Notes under the pieces: generated by a model
What the model was told of the DNA's origin: nothing
Databases searched by the model: none
The model's input: the letters and a program-made list of their open reading frames with translations, nothing else
In this document: piece by piece, positions 45,377 through 55,289 of the stretch
Layout: each line of letters opens with the position of its first letter
How positions within the stretch are numbered: the first letter of the stretch is position 1
Source: Candidatus Kapaibacterium sp.
GTDB lineage: Bacteria; Bacteroidota; Ignavibacteria; Kapaibacteriales; UBA4661
Length of the DNA: 64,000 nt
Reading direction: 5' to 3'
Assembly (NCBI GenBank): GCA_004292595.1
Contig: RDXM01000125.1
Span: 1-64,000, forward strand
Translations under genes and position numbers: made by a program

Positions 45377-45618
45377 TTATGCGGCTTGTAGGTCATTCAA
45401 CGAAAAGAGTTGTGGGCGTGGCAAAGGTTTTTGTTCGTCGTTGTAGAAATCAATGAGCGATTCTATCATTTCCTGACCATGCTTCACAGCTTCTTGATAC
45501 GAGTCGCCATGCGTCTTGCAATGTGGAAAGTCAGGCAAAGAAACGACAAACGTATTGTCTTCGTCCGACCACTGTCCGACCACTGGATAATCATGCTGTA
45601 TTTTGGAAAAAAGTGCAT
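45377..45618 (-). pseudogene. hicB: hicB-type antitoxin gene frameshifted by an 11-bp tandem duplication
   Basis: The reverse strand opens with ATG 45618 as MHFFPKYSMIIQWSD, the classic HicB start. The 11-mer AGTGGTCGGAC then occurs twice (45567-45588), throwing the frame. Deleting one copy restores EDNTFVVSLPDF, CKTHGDSYQEAVKHG and the rest, giving a normal HicB of about 76 residues. A shorter product could begin at GTG 45583, but it lacks the first strand. The ATG overlaps the rhomboid stop (TAATG). No hicA is adjacent. HicB normally neutralises the mRNA-cleaving HicA and binds DNA through its C-terminus. Confidence 0.75.
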
Positions 45619-46589
45619 TACAATTTCTTACTCGCTTCCATCAATACCCGCTTTTCCTCGTCCGAAAGGCTATTGTAGCCGCTTTTGGCAATTTTATCCA
45701 ACAACCCATCAATCTCTTCCTGAGTAATGGTGCGGCTTCCGTCAATTTTCGATTGCGCCCGAAACCACGAACCAACCGTGCCAGAAATGCTTTCTTTCTC
45801 TGAAGTGCTGTACGAATCTGCCTCTCGAATATCATAAATTTTTCGCCGCGAACCCGTGATTTTACGACCGTTTTCACCACGTAGCATATCGCTTACTTTA
45901 TCGAAAAAGCCGAAAATACCTGCTTGGTCGCCGAAGCGGAGCAGCAAGTAGCCCGTGAGTGCGCCGCCAAGGTGCGCGAAGTGTGCAACGCCGTCATTGC
46001 CTGTCAAGCCTGAGATGAGGTCAATACCAATCCAGACAAGTACGAAAATTTTCGCTGGAATCGGGAAAAATATCGGAAACATGAGGATTGGTCGGTCAGG
46101 GAACATGAAGCCAAATGCAATCATCACGCCTTGAATGGAGCCAGACGCGCCCACTGTCGGACCACCCATACCAAAAAGTGAACCGACGGCTAATTGCGCC
46201 AATCCCGCACCAATACCTGCAAGCACGTAAAAAATCGTAAACCGCCGCGAACCCCAGAGCGATTCAAGCTCCGAGCCAAACATCCACAGCGCGAACATAT
46301 TCATGAGCAAGTGCCACACGCCACCGTGCATGAATTGGTAGGTTACGAGCTGCCAAGGCATGAAGTGTCCAGATTCTATCGGCTGCAGCGCGAACCAGTT
46401 CATCACGTAATAGCGCATCGGTGCGCCGCCGACGGTCAGCAAATCCAGAAAAATACTTTGGAAAATGAAAATGACAACGTTGGTAATCAGCAAGGTTTTG
46501 ATGACGGGCGTAAAGAAGGAAAATCCCCCGCCGCCGCCATAGTAGCTGCCGCCGCCGTTGTTGTAGGTTGTGAAGGAAAAACGTGCCAT
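45618..46589 (-). CDS. Rhomboid-family intramembrane serine protease
   Basis: 323 residues. HGGVWHLLMNMFALWMFG provides the HxxxN region in an early helix, GASGSIQGVMIAFGFMFP the catalytic Ser in GASG, and FAHLGGALTGYLLLR the catalytic His. Six to seven membrane helices are expected. The N-terminus is glycine/tyrosine-rich (NNGGGSYYGGGGGF) and the C-terminal 100 residues are a soluble tail ending in TQEEIDGLLDKIAKSGYNSLSDEEK, a motif found in Bacteroidota rhomboids. Rhomboids cut membrane proteins inside the bilayer. Translation of the broken hicB gene starts at its stop codon. Confidence 0.93.
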   Translation of the reverse strand: MARFSFTTYNNGGGSYYGGGGGFSFFTPVIKTLLITNVVIFIFQSIFLDLLTVGGAPMRYYVMNWFALQPIESGHFMPWQLVTYQFMHGGVWHLLMNMFALWMFGSELESLWGSRRFTIFYVLAGIGAGLAQLAVGSLFGMGGPTVGASGSIQGVMIAFGFMFPDRPILMFPIFFPIPAKIFVLVWIGIDLISGLTGNDGVAHFAHLGGALTGYLLLRFGDQAGIFGFFDKVSDMLRGENGRKITGSRRKIYDIREADSYSTSEKESISGTVGSWFRAQSKIDGSRTITQEEIDGLLDKIAKSGYNSLSDEEKRVLMEASKKL

Positions 46590-46675
46590 TGATGAAAGTC
46601 GAAAATGAAATGATTTTTATCTTCTTGCTTGATGTACCATGAAAAAATCTTGAAAGCCGCTTGGTGTCAGGTTTT

Positions 46676-46750
46676 AGTGGCACAGACATTCTTGTCTGTG
46701 TTCTTCTTAAACTCGCACCAATACTCACAGACAAGAATGTCTGTGCCACT
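46676..46750. repeat. Family-A paired-hairpin repeat, copy 7
   Basis: AGTGGCACAGACATTCTTGT to the inverted GTGCCACT, between the rhomboid and metG genes, both on the minus strand. Confidence 0.9.
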
Positions 46751-46850
46751 TAATGATGTTTTTGGTAAAGTACAAAGCCTTTTGCCCCAAAAGACGTGCG
46801 ATGGAACAATGAATTGTGCGCTGCAGAATCAAGACCGCAAACAGCAGATA

Positions 46851-49112
46851 TTACCGCACTTCCGCGCCCGCTTCAACACCAGCTTTTTCGGGCGTTACCA
46901 GCGACAACGAGCCATCGGGCATATTTGCCGCAAGCAACATTCCTTGCGATTCCTGTCCCATCAATTTTGCAGCTTTTAAGTTCACCAGCACCGTCACCAC
47001 TTTGCCGACAAGTTCTTCTGGCGTGTAGAATTTACCAATTCCCGCAAGGATTTGCCGCGTCTCCGTGCCACTACCAATATCCACTTGCAATTTCACCAAC
47101 TTCTCTGACTTCGGAACACGCTCCGCCACAAGGATTTTCCCCGTGCGAAGCTGAATATTTTTGAAATCATCAATAGAAATGAGGGCGTGGTCGTTGGTTG
47201 GTTGCGGCTTGGTTGCTTGGTTCGTCGGGGCTTGGTCATTTGTCGAAGGTGCTGTTTTTGCTTCATCATTCGTCATTCCAGTATTATCCTTTCTTCCAAG
47301 TTTTGCAATTTCTCGCGCAACAATTTCATCTTCAACTTTGCTGAAAAGAATTGTAGGAGCGAGTGTTTGTGCGCCTTCTGGCAAAAGCGGGTGTGCGAGT
47401 GTTTGCCATGATTGCGTGAGATTTTTAGCTTCTGCGCCAAGCATTTGGAGAATAGCCGCGCTGGTGTTCGGCAAAATAGGCTGAAAAGCAATCGCCAACG
47501 AGCGAAGAAGCTGCGAGCAGATGTAGAGAGCCTTTGCAGCATCGTCGCGGTTTTCCTTGATGCTCTTCCAAGGCGCGGTATCGTTGAAATATTTGTTTGC
47601 AGCGCGGGCAATGTTCATCGTTTCGGTGACGGCATCGCGGAAGCGGAAATTGGTGTAGTTCTCTGCCGCACGCTTGGCGTGGAGCGTGAGCGAGGCGAGC
47701 AGCCGCACGTCATCTTGGGAAAAATAGTGCAGATATTTCGGATGCAAATGCTCAATCGCTTCATCGGGCGTGAAAACGTTGTAGGCAACAATATCACCAA
47801 CAAGCAGTTTCCATGCCTCTGGCAGCTTTTTTGCGGCTTCGGGCAAATGCGGAACACGTCCGTCGAAATTTTTATGCAAAAACTGCGCAGAGCGGTTTAC
47901 GAAATTACCTAAAATTGCCGCCAGCTCATTATTCACGCGGGCTTGGAAGTCGCGCCAGGTAAAGTCGGAATCTTTATTTTCGGGCATATTCATCGCAAGC
48001 GTGTAGCGGAGAGCGTCGGCGTGCTGTGCTTCAGGAAAATCCTTGAAATAATCGCGCAAGTCAATCGCCCAGTTGCGGGATTTGGAGAACTTTTCACCTT
48101 CCAAATTCAAAAATTCATTCGCAGGAACATTCGTCGGAAGAACGTAGTTACCGCGTCCGTAGAGCATTGCAGGAAACATAATTGCATGAAAAACGATATT
48201 GTCCTTGCCCAAAAACGCAATGTAGCGCATCTCAGCTTCTTCCTGCGTTTTTCCGTTTGGAAGTGTCCACCAGTCGCGCCATTCCTCAGGTTTGCCGTTT
48301 TGTGCCGCCCATTCCTTTGTTGCAGAAATATAGCCCAAGACCGCATCAAACCACACATATATGACTTTCCCTTTTGCCCGCTCAAGCGGTACAGGTACGC
48401 CCCAGGTGAGGTCGCGCGTGATGGCGCGGTCGCTCAAGCCTTGATTCAGCCACGAGCGGGATTGCTGCACGACGTTATCCTTCCACGTAGCGGCATTCCG
48501 CGTGATAAATTCTTCCAACATTTGCTGAAAATCACCCAGTTTGAAGTACCAATGCGTCGTATTTTTCACAACGGGCGTTTTACCAGAGACGAGACTGCGC
48601 GGGTTTTTCAGGTCGAGTTGGTTGTAATACGCGCCGCATTTGTCGCATTGGTCGCCGCGAGCTTTGTCGTAGCCGCAATTTGGACACGTTCCCTCGACGT
48701 AGCGGTCTGGGAGGAACATATTTGCGTCCGCGTCGTAAAATTGCGCTTCTTCTTTTTCCGCCAAATAGCCTTTTGCCAGCAAATCGGTGAAAAATTCCTG
48801 CGTGGTCTCGACGTGGCGCGGAATGGACGTGCGCGAGTAAATGTCATAGCTCATGCCAAAGCTAGAGAGCGCATCGCTATTGGCGTTGTGGTATTTGTCA
48901 ATGATGTCTTTTGGGGTAACGCCTTCTTTTTCTGCGGCAATCGATATCGCAACGCCGTATTCATCCGAGCCGCAGACGTACAGCACCTTTTCGCCTGAGA
49001 GGCGCATAAAACGGGCATACAAGTCGGCGGGTAAAAAAGAACCTGCGACGTGTCCCAAGTGAAGATAGCCGTTTGCGTAGGGGAGTGCGGATGTGATGAG
49101 TGTTCGTTTCAT
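46851..49112 (-). CDS. metG: Methionyl-tRNA synthetase
   Basis: 753 residues from ATG 49112. TSALPYANGYLHLGHVAG holds the HIGH-type motif (HLGH), GEKFSKSRNW the KMSKS loop, and CPNCGYDKARGDQCDKCG the zinc knuckle of the type with four cysteines. A Gln/Asn/Thr/Pro-rich linker (TNDEAKTAPSTNDQAPTNQA) joins a C-terminal EMAP/Trbp111-type tRNA-binding domain (ISIDDFKNIQLRTGKILVAE ... NLKAAKLMGQESQGMLLAA). It charges tRNA-Met in the cytoplasm. An in-frame ATG at 49205 would add 31 residues upstream of TSALPYANG and is not needed. Confidence 0.96.
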   Translation of the reverse strand: MKRTLITSALPYANGYLHLGHVAGSFLPADLYARFMRLSGEKVLYVCGSDEYGVAISIAAEKEGVTPKDIIDKYHNANSDALSSFGMSYDIYSRTSIPRHVETTQEFFTDLLAKGYLAEKEEAQFYDADANMFLPDRYVEGTCPNCGYDKARGDQCDKCGAYYNQLDLKNPRSLVSGKTPVVKNTTHWYFKLGDFQQMLEEFITRNAATWKDNVVQQSRSWLNQGLSDRAITRDLTWGVPVPLERAKGKVIYVWFDAVLGYISATKEWAAQNGKPEEWRDWWTLPNGKTQEEAEMRYIAFLGKDNIVFHAIMFPAMLYGRGNYVLPTNVPANEFLNLEGEKFSKSRNWAIDLRDYFKDFPEAQHADALRYTLAMNMPENKDSDFTWRDFQARVNNELAAILGNFVNRSAQFLHKNFDGRVPHLPEAAKKLPEAWKLLVGDIVAYNVFTPDEAIEHLHPKYLHYFSQDDVRLLASLTLHAKRAAENYTNFRFRDAVTETMNIARAANKYFNDTAPWKSIKENRDDAAKALYICSQLLRSLAIAFQPILPNTSAAILQMLGAEAKNLTQSWQTLAHPLLPEGAQTLAPTILFSKVEDEIVAREIAKLGRKDNTGMTNDEAKTAPSTNDQAPTNQATKPQPTNDHALISIDDFKNIQLRTGKILVAERVPKSEKLVKLQVDIGSGTETRQILAGIGKFYTPEELVGKVVTVLVNLKAAKLMGQESQGMLLAANMPDGSLSLVTPEKAGVEAGAEVR

Positions 49113-49223
49113 TGCGGTATGTGTTGCTGAAATTTTTGCTAAAGGAGGTTTGGTCTTGAGAGATTCCGCAGGAAAATAGTTGTCGTGATGTCCATTTTTT
49201 TTCAACTAAATCTACGAAGAATC

Positions 49224-49282
49224 AAAAAAAATGCGGCTTTTTGTACACAATATTCTTGCGAAATATCCGTACAAAACCGCAT
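49224..49282 (-). terminator. Terminator-like hairpin after the sensor-cyclase gene
   Basis: ATGCGG...TTTTGTAC (49231-49246) pairs with GTACAAAACCGCAT (49269-49282), one bulged base. The A run at 49224-49230 is a T run on the minus strand. It lies about 95 bp after the cyclase stop. Confidence 0.65.
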
Positions 49283-49377
49283 AGAATGTGCAAAGTTACA
49301 AAATTAGCCGTGAACTTTTTGCGTAATTATGGGAAAAAAATTTGATGAGAAATGTGCTGTTGAACGCGGCATGGATG

Positions 49378-52300
49378 CTAGTGTTTAGGCTTTTCGCCAA
49401 GCACAAAGTAGGTTTTCATTTGTCCTTTGCCTTTTACGTCAATCAGTCCACGTTCTTCAAAATCAAATTCATTTCGCAAAAGCAAATACACGTCTTCGGT
49501 GCAGTGGACACGCCGTGCCTCGCCCGTTGCTTCCATGCGGCTTGCGGTATTGACGGCATCGCCCCAGAGGTCGTAGGCAAATTTCCGCATACCAATCACA
49601 CCTGCCACGACCGGACCAGTCTGAATGCCGATACGGATAGAAATTTTTTCATCTAATTCTTCGGTTAATACTTCTATTTCATGGCACGCATCCAACGCCA
49701 TGCGCACGACCTGTGCCGCGTGGTTCGGCGTTGGCTCTGGCAAGCCGCCCACAAGCATATACGCATCGCCGATGGTCTTGATTTTTTCGAGTTTGTATTT
49801 TGCCGCGAGGAGGTCGAATGTAGTAAAAATCATACTCAGATTTTCGACCAAATGCTCTGGCGACACCCGCGCCGACATATTCGTAAAGCCAACAATATCA
49901 GCAAAGAGAACCGTTACGCTCTCGAATTTATCGGCAATAATTTTCTCGCCTTTTTTGAGGCGTTCTGCAATTTTCGGCGGCAAGATATTCAGCAACAGCA
50001 TTTCCGACTTTTGGCGTTCTTCTTCGATGAGCAAATTCTTTTCCTGAAGCTGGCTGTTGCGCAATTCAATTTCTGTGGCTTGTTCGTCCAAAATATGTAT
50101 TTGGCGTTGAATTTCTGCCGTGCGGTCGTCCACGAGTTTTGCCAGAACCCGCTCCCGCTCTTGCAACAAGCGCACACGCCATTGCAACAAGCCCCAAACA
50201 CCGCCCACAATTGCCAGCACACAAAGGCAATAAAACCACCACGTCCGATAAAATCTGGGCTTGACGATAAAATGTAAATGTGCGCCTACGTCATTCCACA
50301 CGCCGTCGTTGTTTCGTGCTTGGACGCGAAAGGTGTATTCGCTTGGCGGAAGATTGGTGTAATAGGCTTCGCGGCGTTGTCCTACATCAATCCAGTCCTC
50401 ATCCAAGCCGTCTAAGCGATACCGAAACACAACGTTATCGGGAAAAAGCAAACTCAGCGCGGTGTAGCGAATCGTGATGCGTTCTGTTCTTGGAGGCAAT
50501 TTGGGAATTTCTCCCAGCGTGAGCGGTGTTTTTTTCTCATTAGCAATCAAATCTTCAATCGCTACGGGCGGCGGAATGGTGTTCAGCACAACTCGGCGTG
50601 TATGGAAGCTGACCATGCCTTTCATGGTGGGAAACCACAGTGCGCCATCGCGCGTAGTGCAGGCAGCAGGCTGCCCACCGCCATTGCATTCGACACTGCG
50701 CATACCGTCGCTTTTGCCGTAGCGCCGCACCTCGACGGCGGAGCGCGTTCCTGAGAGAAGCTCGCGGATATGCTCTTTCGGAATCATGGTAATTCCGCCT
50801 AAGCCGCTCAGATAGTGGTCTCCACGCGAATCGTGTATCATCCAGCGCGAAACATCTTCTGCAAGACCGTTTTTGCGAGAAAGCGTAGAAAGCATGATAT
50901 TCTGTATGCCAGAAGAGTGAGTATTGATGCTGGTTTCGGGGCAGAGCGCGACGCCAAATTGTGTGCCAATCCACATCACGCCGTCGTTGTCGCGGGCAAC
51001 GTAGAGAACGGTATTGCTCGGCAGCCCGTTTTTCTGTGTGAGCGTCGTCATTGAAGTTTGATGTTGTGCAGCATATGGCGCGAGAATGCACACGCCACCG
51101 TCGCGCGTGGCGAGCCAAAGCCGTTCTTGCTTATCTTCGGTGATTGCCACAATGAAATCACTGCTGAGTCCGTTGGCGGTGGAAAAGGCAGGAACAAGAT
51201 TTTTTCCTTCTAAATGATATAAACCCGCCCCAAATGTACCGACCCAGATTGTTCCTTTGCTGTCTTCGTAGATTGCTCTGACGGTATTTTGTGCAATGCC
51301 CTCCTTGCACAAAATATGGGAAAACACACCGTTGTCGTAGCGAATAATTCCCAAGCCTGTTGTGCCGAAGAGCATTGTACCAGAGCGAGTTTCGGCGATT
51401 GCTCGCACGAATGCTCCCTCTGGAATACCAGAAGTGCTGCCACGCTTGCCGTCGTTGTCGAAGTGTTCTGCTTTTCCGTCCGAAAGCCGTGTAATACCTG
51501 TGTTATAGAAACTTCCTAGCCAGAGTGCGCCAGAGCGGTCTTGGAGCGCGGTCGAATAAATATCATCATGCAAGCCTTCTTTTTTGCCCCATACCGTAAA
51601 TTTGGGATCTTTGATGCGGTCAATGCCACTGCCGCCCGCAGCCATCCACATACTGCCCTCGTAGTCTTCAGCAAGAGAAAGAATGGTGTTGCTCGAAAGC
51701 TCGGAGTTACTGGTGTTCAGCGTGGTAATGCCGTTATTTGCCAAGCCACCCGTGTAGCGATTTAAGCCATTGCTTGTGCCAATCCACAACACGCCTAAGC
51801 GATTGACCATCAGGCAGGAAACCGCATTGCTGCTTAGTCCGCTTGCTGTGGAAAGCCGCGTAGAAAATGCGCCATGAGCAAAATACTGTACGCCTTGGCT
51901 TGCCGTGCCAATCCACACGCCATGCACACTATCGGCTGCAAGCGCGGTGATGACTTCATCGGTAAGACCTTGCGCTTTGGTGAAATGGGTGAGATTGCTT
52001 GGCGAGAGTGCTTCTGCTGCGTTGTTAATGCGAAAAACACCATCCTGCTGTGTGCCAATCCAAATAGAATGGTCGCGGTCTTCAGTAATGGCGGAAATTT
52101 CGAGGGCAGGAAAATCGCGGACAAATTCAGGCGTGGAAACCTCGCCAGAAGCGGATTCCTGCAAGCGCACCAGCCCATTGACCGTGCCAACCCACACCAT
52201 GCCGCGCACATCCTGATACACCGAGCGCACAAAGCTAAACTGTTCGCTGGTTTCGGAAATGATTTGCGTAAATGCGCCTTGCCAATAGCGAATCAAGCCA

Positions 52301-52881
52301 TTTCCGCCCGTGCCAATCCACAACGCGCCATCTGGTGCGGCATACAGAGCTTTTATGTCGTTCCCGCGCAAGGTCGGTGTGTTGGACGTGTCCAAGAGGA
52401 CAAACCGCGCACCATCGAAGCGCAACAGCCCTGATGCCGTCGCAATCCATATATACCCGTCCCGTGTTTGGGCAATGCTAACAGGCGAAATGTCTGGCGG
52501 CAAGGTGGGTGTGCCAGATTCGCTTGTCCAGGTATCATACAAATACTGGCTTGGGAGCTTATGCGGATGCAAGCTCGGCAGAACGCTCTGTTTGCTGAGA
52601 ATATTCGCTGAATGTGTCTTGGAAACTTGTGCCGAGAGCCTTTGAGCAAAAGGTAATAAGGTGAGAACTGATAAGGTGAGAACTGATGCGACAAGAAGAA
52701 AATGTACGAAGAACAACCGTCCAAAGAAGCCCGAAAATGAGTGGGTTCTACGGTGCAACAGATGGGCAAATAATGAGCGTTGTACAATCAAACGTACAAG
52801 AGGAAGAATGTGCATGAAAAATATAACCGACAAAAGAAACAAAGCACTGTGCGATGCAAATAAGCCCTTGCATTGCGGCAT
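49378..52881 (-). CDS. Periplasmic propeller/Y_Y_Y sensor fused to a class III adenylate cyclase
   Basis: About 1167 residues from ATG 52881. An N-terminal membrane segment is followed by two propeller-like regions with reg_prop repeats (DGYIWIATASGLLRFDG, DGALWIGTGGNGLIRYW, and many DGVMWIGTQFG-type units). A Y_Y_Y domain near residue 770-840 (FRYRLDGLDEDWIDVG, ARNNDGVWND) precedes a membrane helix (WWFYCLCVLAIVGGVWGLL). A coiled coil leads to a cyclase domain: VLFADIVGF and KTIGDAYML (metal Asp residues near 992 and 1036), YDLWGDAVNTASRME. The Lys in EKIKTIGDAY and Asp in LWGDAVN indicate ATP, hence cAMP. The signal sensed is unknown. The usual histidine kinase output of this sensor type is replaced. 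Confidence 0.88.
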   Translation of the reverse strand: MPQCKGLFASHSALFLLSVIFFMHILPLVRLIVQRSLFAHLLHRRTHSFSGFFGRLFFVHFLLVASVLTLSVLTLLPFAQRLSAQVSKTHSANILSKQSVLPSLHPHKLPSQYLYDTWTSESGTPTLPPDISPVSIAQTRDGYIWIATASGLLRFDGARFVLLDTSNTPTLRGNDIKALYAAPDGALWIGTGGNGLIRYWQGAFTQIISETSEQFSFVRSVYQDVRGMVWVGTVNGLVRLQESASGEVSTPEFVRDFPALEISAITEDRDHSIWIGTQQDGVFRINNAAEALSPSNLTHFTKAQGLTDEVITALAADSVHGVWIGTASQGVQYFAHGAFSTRLSTASGLSSNAVSCLMVNRLGVLWIGTSNGLNRYTGGLANNGITTLNTSNSELSSNTILSLAEDYEGSMWMAAGGSGIDRIKDPKFTVWGKKEGLHDDIYSTALQDRSGALWLGSFYNTGITRLSDGKAEHFDNDGKRGSTSGIPEGAFVRAIAETRSGTMLFGTTGLGIIRYDNGVFSHILCKEGIAQNTVRAIYEDSKGTIWVGTFGAGLYHLEGKNLVPAFSTANGLSSDFIVAITEDKQERLWLATRDGGVCILAPYAAQHQTSMTTLTQKNGLPSNTVLYVARDNDGVMWIGTQFGVALCPETSINTHSSGIQNIMLSTLSRKNGLAEDVSRWMIHDSRGDHYLSGLGGITMIPKEHIRELLSGTRSAVEVRRYGKSDGMRSVECNGGGQPAACTTRDGALWFPTMKGMVSFHTRRVVLNTIPPPVAIEDLIANEKKTPLTLGEIPKLPPRTERITIRYTALSLLFPDNVVFRYRLDGLDEDWIDVGQRREAYYTNLPPSEYTFRVQARNNDGVWNDVGAHLHFIVKPRFYRTWWFYCLCVLAIVGGVWGLLQWRVRLLQERERVLAKLVDDRTAEIQRQIHILDEQATEIELRNSQLQEKNLLIEEERQKSEMLLLNILPPKIAERLKKGEKIIADKFESVTVLFADIVGFTNMSARVSPEHLVENLSMIFTTFDLLAAKYKLEKIKTIGDAYMLVGGLPEPTPNHAAQVVRMALDACHEIEVLTEELDEKISIRIGIQTGPVVAGVIGMRKFAYDLWGDAVNTASRMEATGEARRVHCTEDVYLLLRNEFDFEERGLIDVKGKGQMKTYFVLGEKPKH

Positions 52882-52884
52882 CAA

Positions 52885-53293
52885 ATCATTGAAGCATCAA
52901 CGTGCCTCTGCCGCATAATTTACGTTTTGTTTGTCTTTTCGCCAAGTGGTGTTTTCTTGACGAGAGAAGGGCGTGAAGTTCAGAGCAATGTTCCCTTATT
53001 CTCTCGAATGTTCTCTCGAAGAGTATCGAAATCTACATCGGATGCCAAAGTCAGCACTCGTGCTTGCCTCGTTGATACACATTCTGTTCGGGATGCAATC
53101 CATAGAAAAAAATTCTCTTTGCAATATATCTCCTTGTTTAATCGCTGATTTAATGCTACATTACGAACTCTGTTTGTCGCAAAATCATCACATTGTGTGA
53201 AGAATTATCTCCTTCTCAAGGTTCTGTTTGCGCAAACGTTGTTGTGTGATTGGTTTTCTTGAATGATTTTTTGAGTGGTAAGGATTACGGATT
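52885..53293. other. 410-bp intergenic gap between divergent signalling genes
   Basis: Lies between the start of the sensor-cyclase gene (minus) and the histidine kinase gene (plus), so both promoters should be here. A CTCTCGAATGTTCTCTCGAA direct repeat is near 53000-53020. No protein gene or RNA structure is evident. Confidence 0.5.
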
Positions 53294-55117
53294 ATGTCTT
53301 CTTTAGCTTCTGCACACATTGTCGGCGGGTTATCACACGAAGCGCAGCAACAACGGATTGCTGTGCTGGAGGCGCAGTTGCATGATGAAATTAATCGCCG
53401 CATTGTTGCCGAAGATAAACTAAAAAGCACAACGGTGGAATTTGAGCAATCGCTCTCGCAACGCACCGAACTTCTCCAGGAGCTGGTCATGCAGCTCCAA
53501 GCCGAAGTCGCCCACCGCGACGACGTAGAAGCCCAACTGCGCAAGCGCACCGATGTGATGCACGACTTTATCAAGCAACTAGAGCAAGAAATGGAAGAAC
53601 GGCGCATTGCCGAATCCAGTTTGCGTTTTAGCGAAGAGCGTTTTCGCAATGTTATTGAAAAATCGCCCGTTGGTATTTGTATTTCCAATGAACACGGCGT
53701 GTTTGAATATACCAATCCTGCCTACTGCACTCTGTTTGGCTATGATGCGCAGGAACTGAAGGGAAAGCGTGTTGTTACGCTCTTTCCCGTAGATGAGCGT
53801 CCGATTTTTGAGGATTTCTACAAGCGGGTCTTTGCTGGGCGTATGGATATTAAAGGCGAGCGCTCACTTCTGACCAAAGACGGGCAACGCATCACGGTTT
53901 TGACTGATTCGGTGCGCCTGACAAGCGAAGCGGCTGCCGACGATACCTCTCCAAGAAAAGACCGCGACCGGCTGATTATTTTTACGCTCGACATCACACG
54001 GCGCAAGCAAGCAGAAGATATGCTCAAACGCGCCAAAGCAATTATTGAGCGGTCTCCAGCAGTGATTTACCAATTTAGTCTGCTTGATGGCTACCCGCTT
54101 GAATTTGTAAGCGAAAACATCAATCAATTTGGCTTTACCCCACAAGAATTTACCAGTGGCAACACAGCATTTATTCGCAAGGTTCATGCCGATGACCGCG
54201 AAAAAGTGATGAGTTCCTTCAAGCATTTGTCGCGCACACAGGCAGACCATTTGCGCCGCGAATATCGCTTAATTACCGCAAGTGGGCGCACACGCTGGGT
54301 AGAAGATAATCTTATGGCAGTGAAAAACATTGCCGATGAAGTTATTGGCTATCAAGGTGTGCTGTTCGATATTAATGAGCGTAAATACGCTGAAGACGAG
54401 ATGAGCAAGGCACTTACCAAAGAAAAAGAATTGATTGAGCTCAAATCTCGCTTTGTTACGATTGCCTCGCATGAATTCCGCACACCGCTTACGTCGATTT
54501 TGCTTTCGGTTGGTATTTTGAAAGATTTTTTTCATCTGTTGGGCGACGACGAAAAGCAAGAAAATTTCACGCGCATCACAAGTAGCGTGAACCATATGAC
54601 GGGGCTTCTGGAAGATTTGCTTATTTTCGGAAGAGCAGAAAACGGTTCGGTACAAGCAAAGAACGCAACTATCAATTTTTGCGCATGGTGCGAGGATTTT
54701 CTGGCTCAAGTGCGCGACCGCTTTGGCGATAGGCATCATTTGCAATATACTCTTCCAAGCGAAGAATTTGAATATGCCGCCGATGCCGATATGATGCGGC
54801 AAATTCTCGACCACCTCTGCTCTAATGCTGAAAAATATTCACCCGAAGGCTCGGTCGTAGAGTTTTCTGTATCTCTTGAGCATGGCAGTATCATCATCAC
54901 GATTCGTGATGTTGGTATTGGCATTCCGAAAGAAGATTTAGTGCGTATTTTTGAGCCGTTCCATCGCGGAAGCAACATTGGCAATATTGGTGGTACGGGC
55001 ATGGGACTAGCGGTTGTGGAGAAACTCGTCGGCATTTTGCAAGGCACAATCTCGGTAGATAGCGATGTGGGAAGAGGAACGACCGTGACCCTAATGCTGC
55101 CCGCAAATATCCATTAA
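53294..55117 (+). CDS. PAS-domain sensor histidine kinase
   Basis: 607 residues, soluble. A coiled coil (residues 15-110) is followed by a PAS domain (RFRNVIEKSPVGICISNEHGVFEY, YCTLFGYDAQELKG), a second PAS/PAC block (YPLEFVSENINQFGFTPQEF, GRTRWVEDNLMAVKN), then HisKA with FVTIASHEFRTPLTSIL, phosphoacceptor His393, and an HATPase_c domain (DHLCSNAEKYSPEGS, IRDVGIGIPKED, GGTGMGLAVVEKLV). It phosphorylates a response regulator in reply to an intracellular cue. The receiver protein 170 bp downstream on the same strand is the natural partner. Confidence 0.93.
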   Translation: MSSLASAHIVGGLSHEAQQQRIAVLEAQLHDEINRRIVAEDKLKSTTVEFEQSLSQRTELLQELVMQLQAEVAHRDDVEAQLRKRTDVMHDFIKQLEQEMEERRIAESSLRFSEERFRNVIEKSPVGICISNEHGVFEYTNPAYCTLFGYDAQELKGKRVVTLFPVDERPIFEDFYKRVFAGRMDIKGERSLLTKDGQRITVLTDSVRLTSEAAADDTSPRKDRDRLIIFTLDITRRKQAEDMLKRAKAIIERSPAVIYQFSLLDGYPLEFVSENINQFGFTPQEFTSGNTAFIRKVHADDREKVMSSFKHLSRTQADHLRREYRLITASGRTRWVEDNLMAVKNIADEVIGYQGVLFDINERKYAEDEMSKALTKEKELIELKSRFVTIASHEFRTPLTSILLSVGILKDFFHLLGDDEKQENFTRITSSVNHMTGLLEDLLIFGRAENGSVQAKNATINFCAWCEDFLAQVRDRFGDRHHLQYTLPSEEFEYAADADMMRQILDHLCSNAEKYSPEGSVVEFSVSLEHGSIIITIRDVGIGIPKEDLVRIFEPFHRGSNIGNIGGTGMGLAVVEKLVGILQGTISVDSDVGRGTTVTLMLPANIH

Positions 55118-55289
55118 AACCTCGTTGGGGTGTCTCAAGGCTGAAAACCCCATCAAAACAGCATACTTGCTTCGTCTTGCAAGAATTCTGCAAAAAACTT
55201 TCAAAAATTGTGAAGATTATTTGGTCAGGTAGAAAAGGACTATTAACTTTACGTGTTTATTTACACTTTCATTGTTTGAGAACTGAAGT

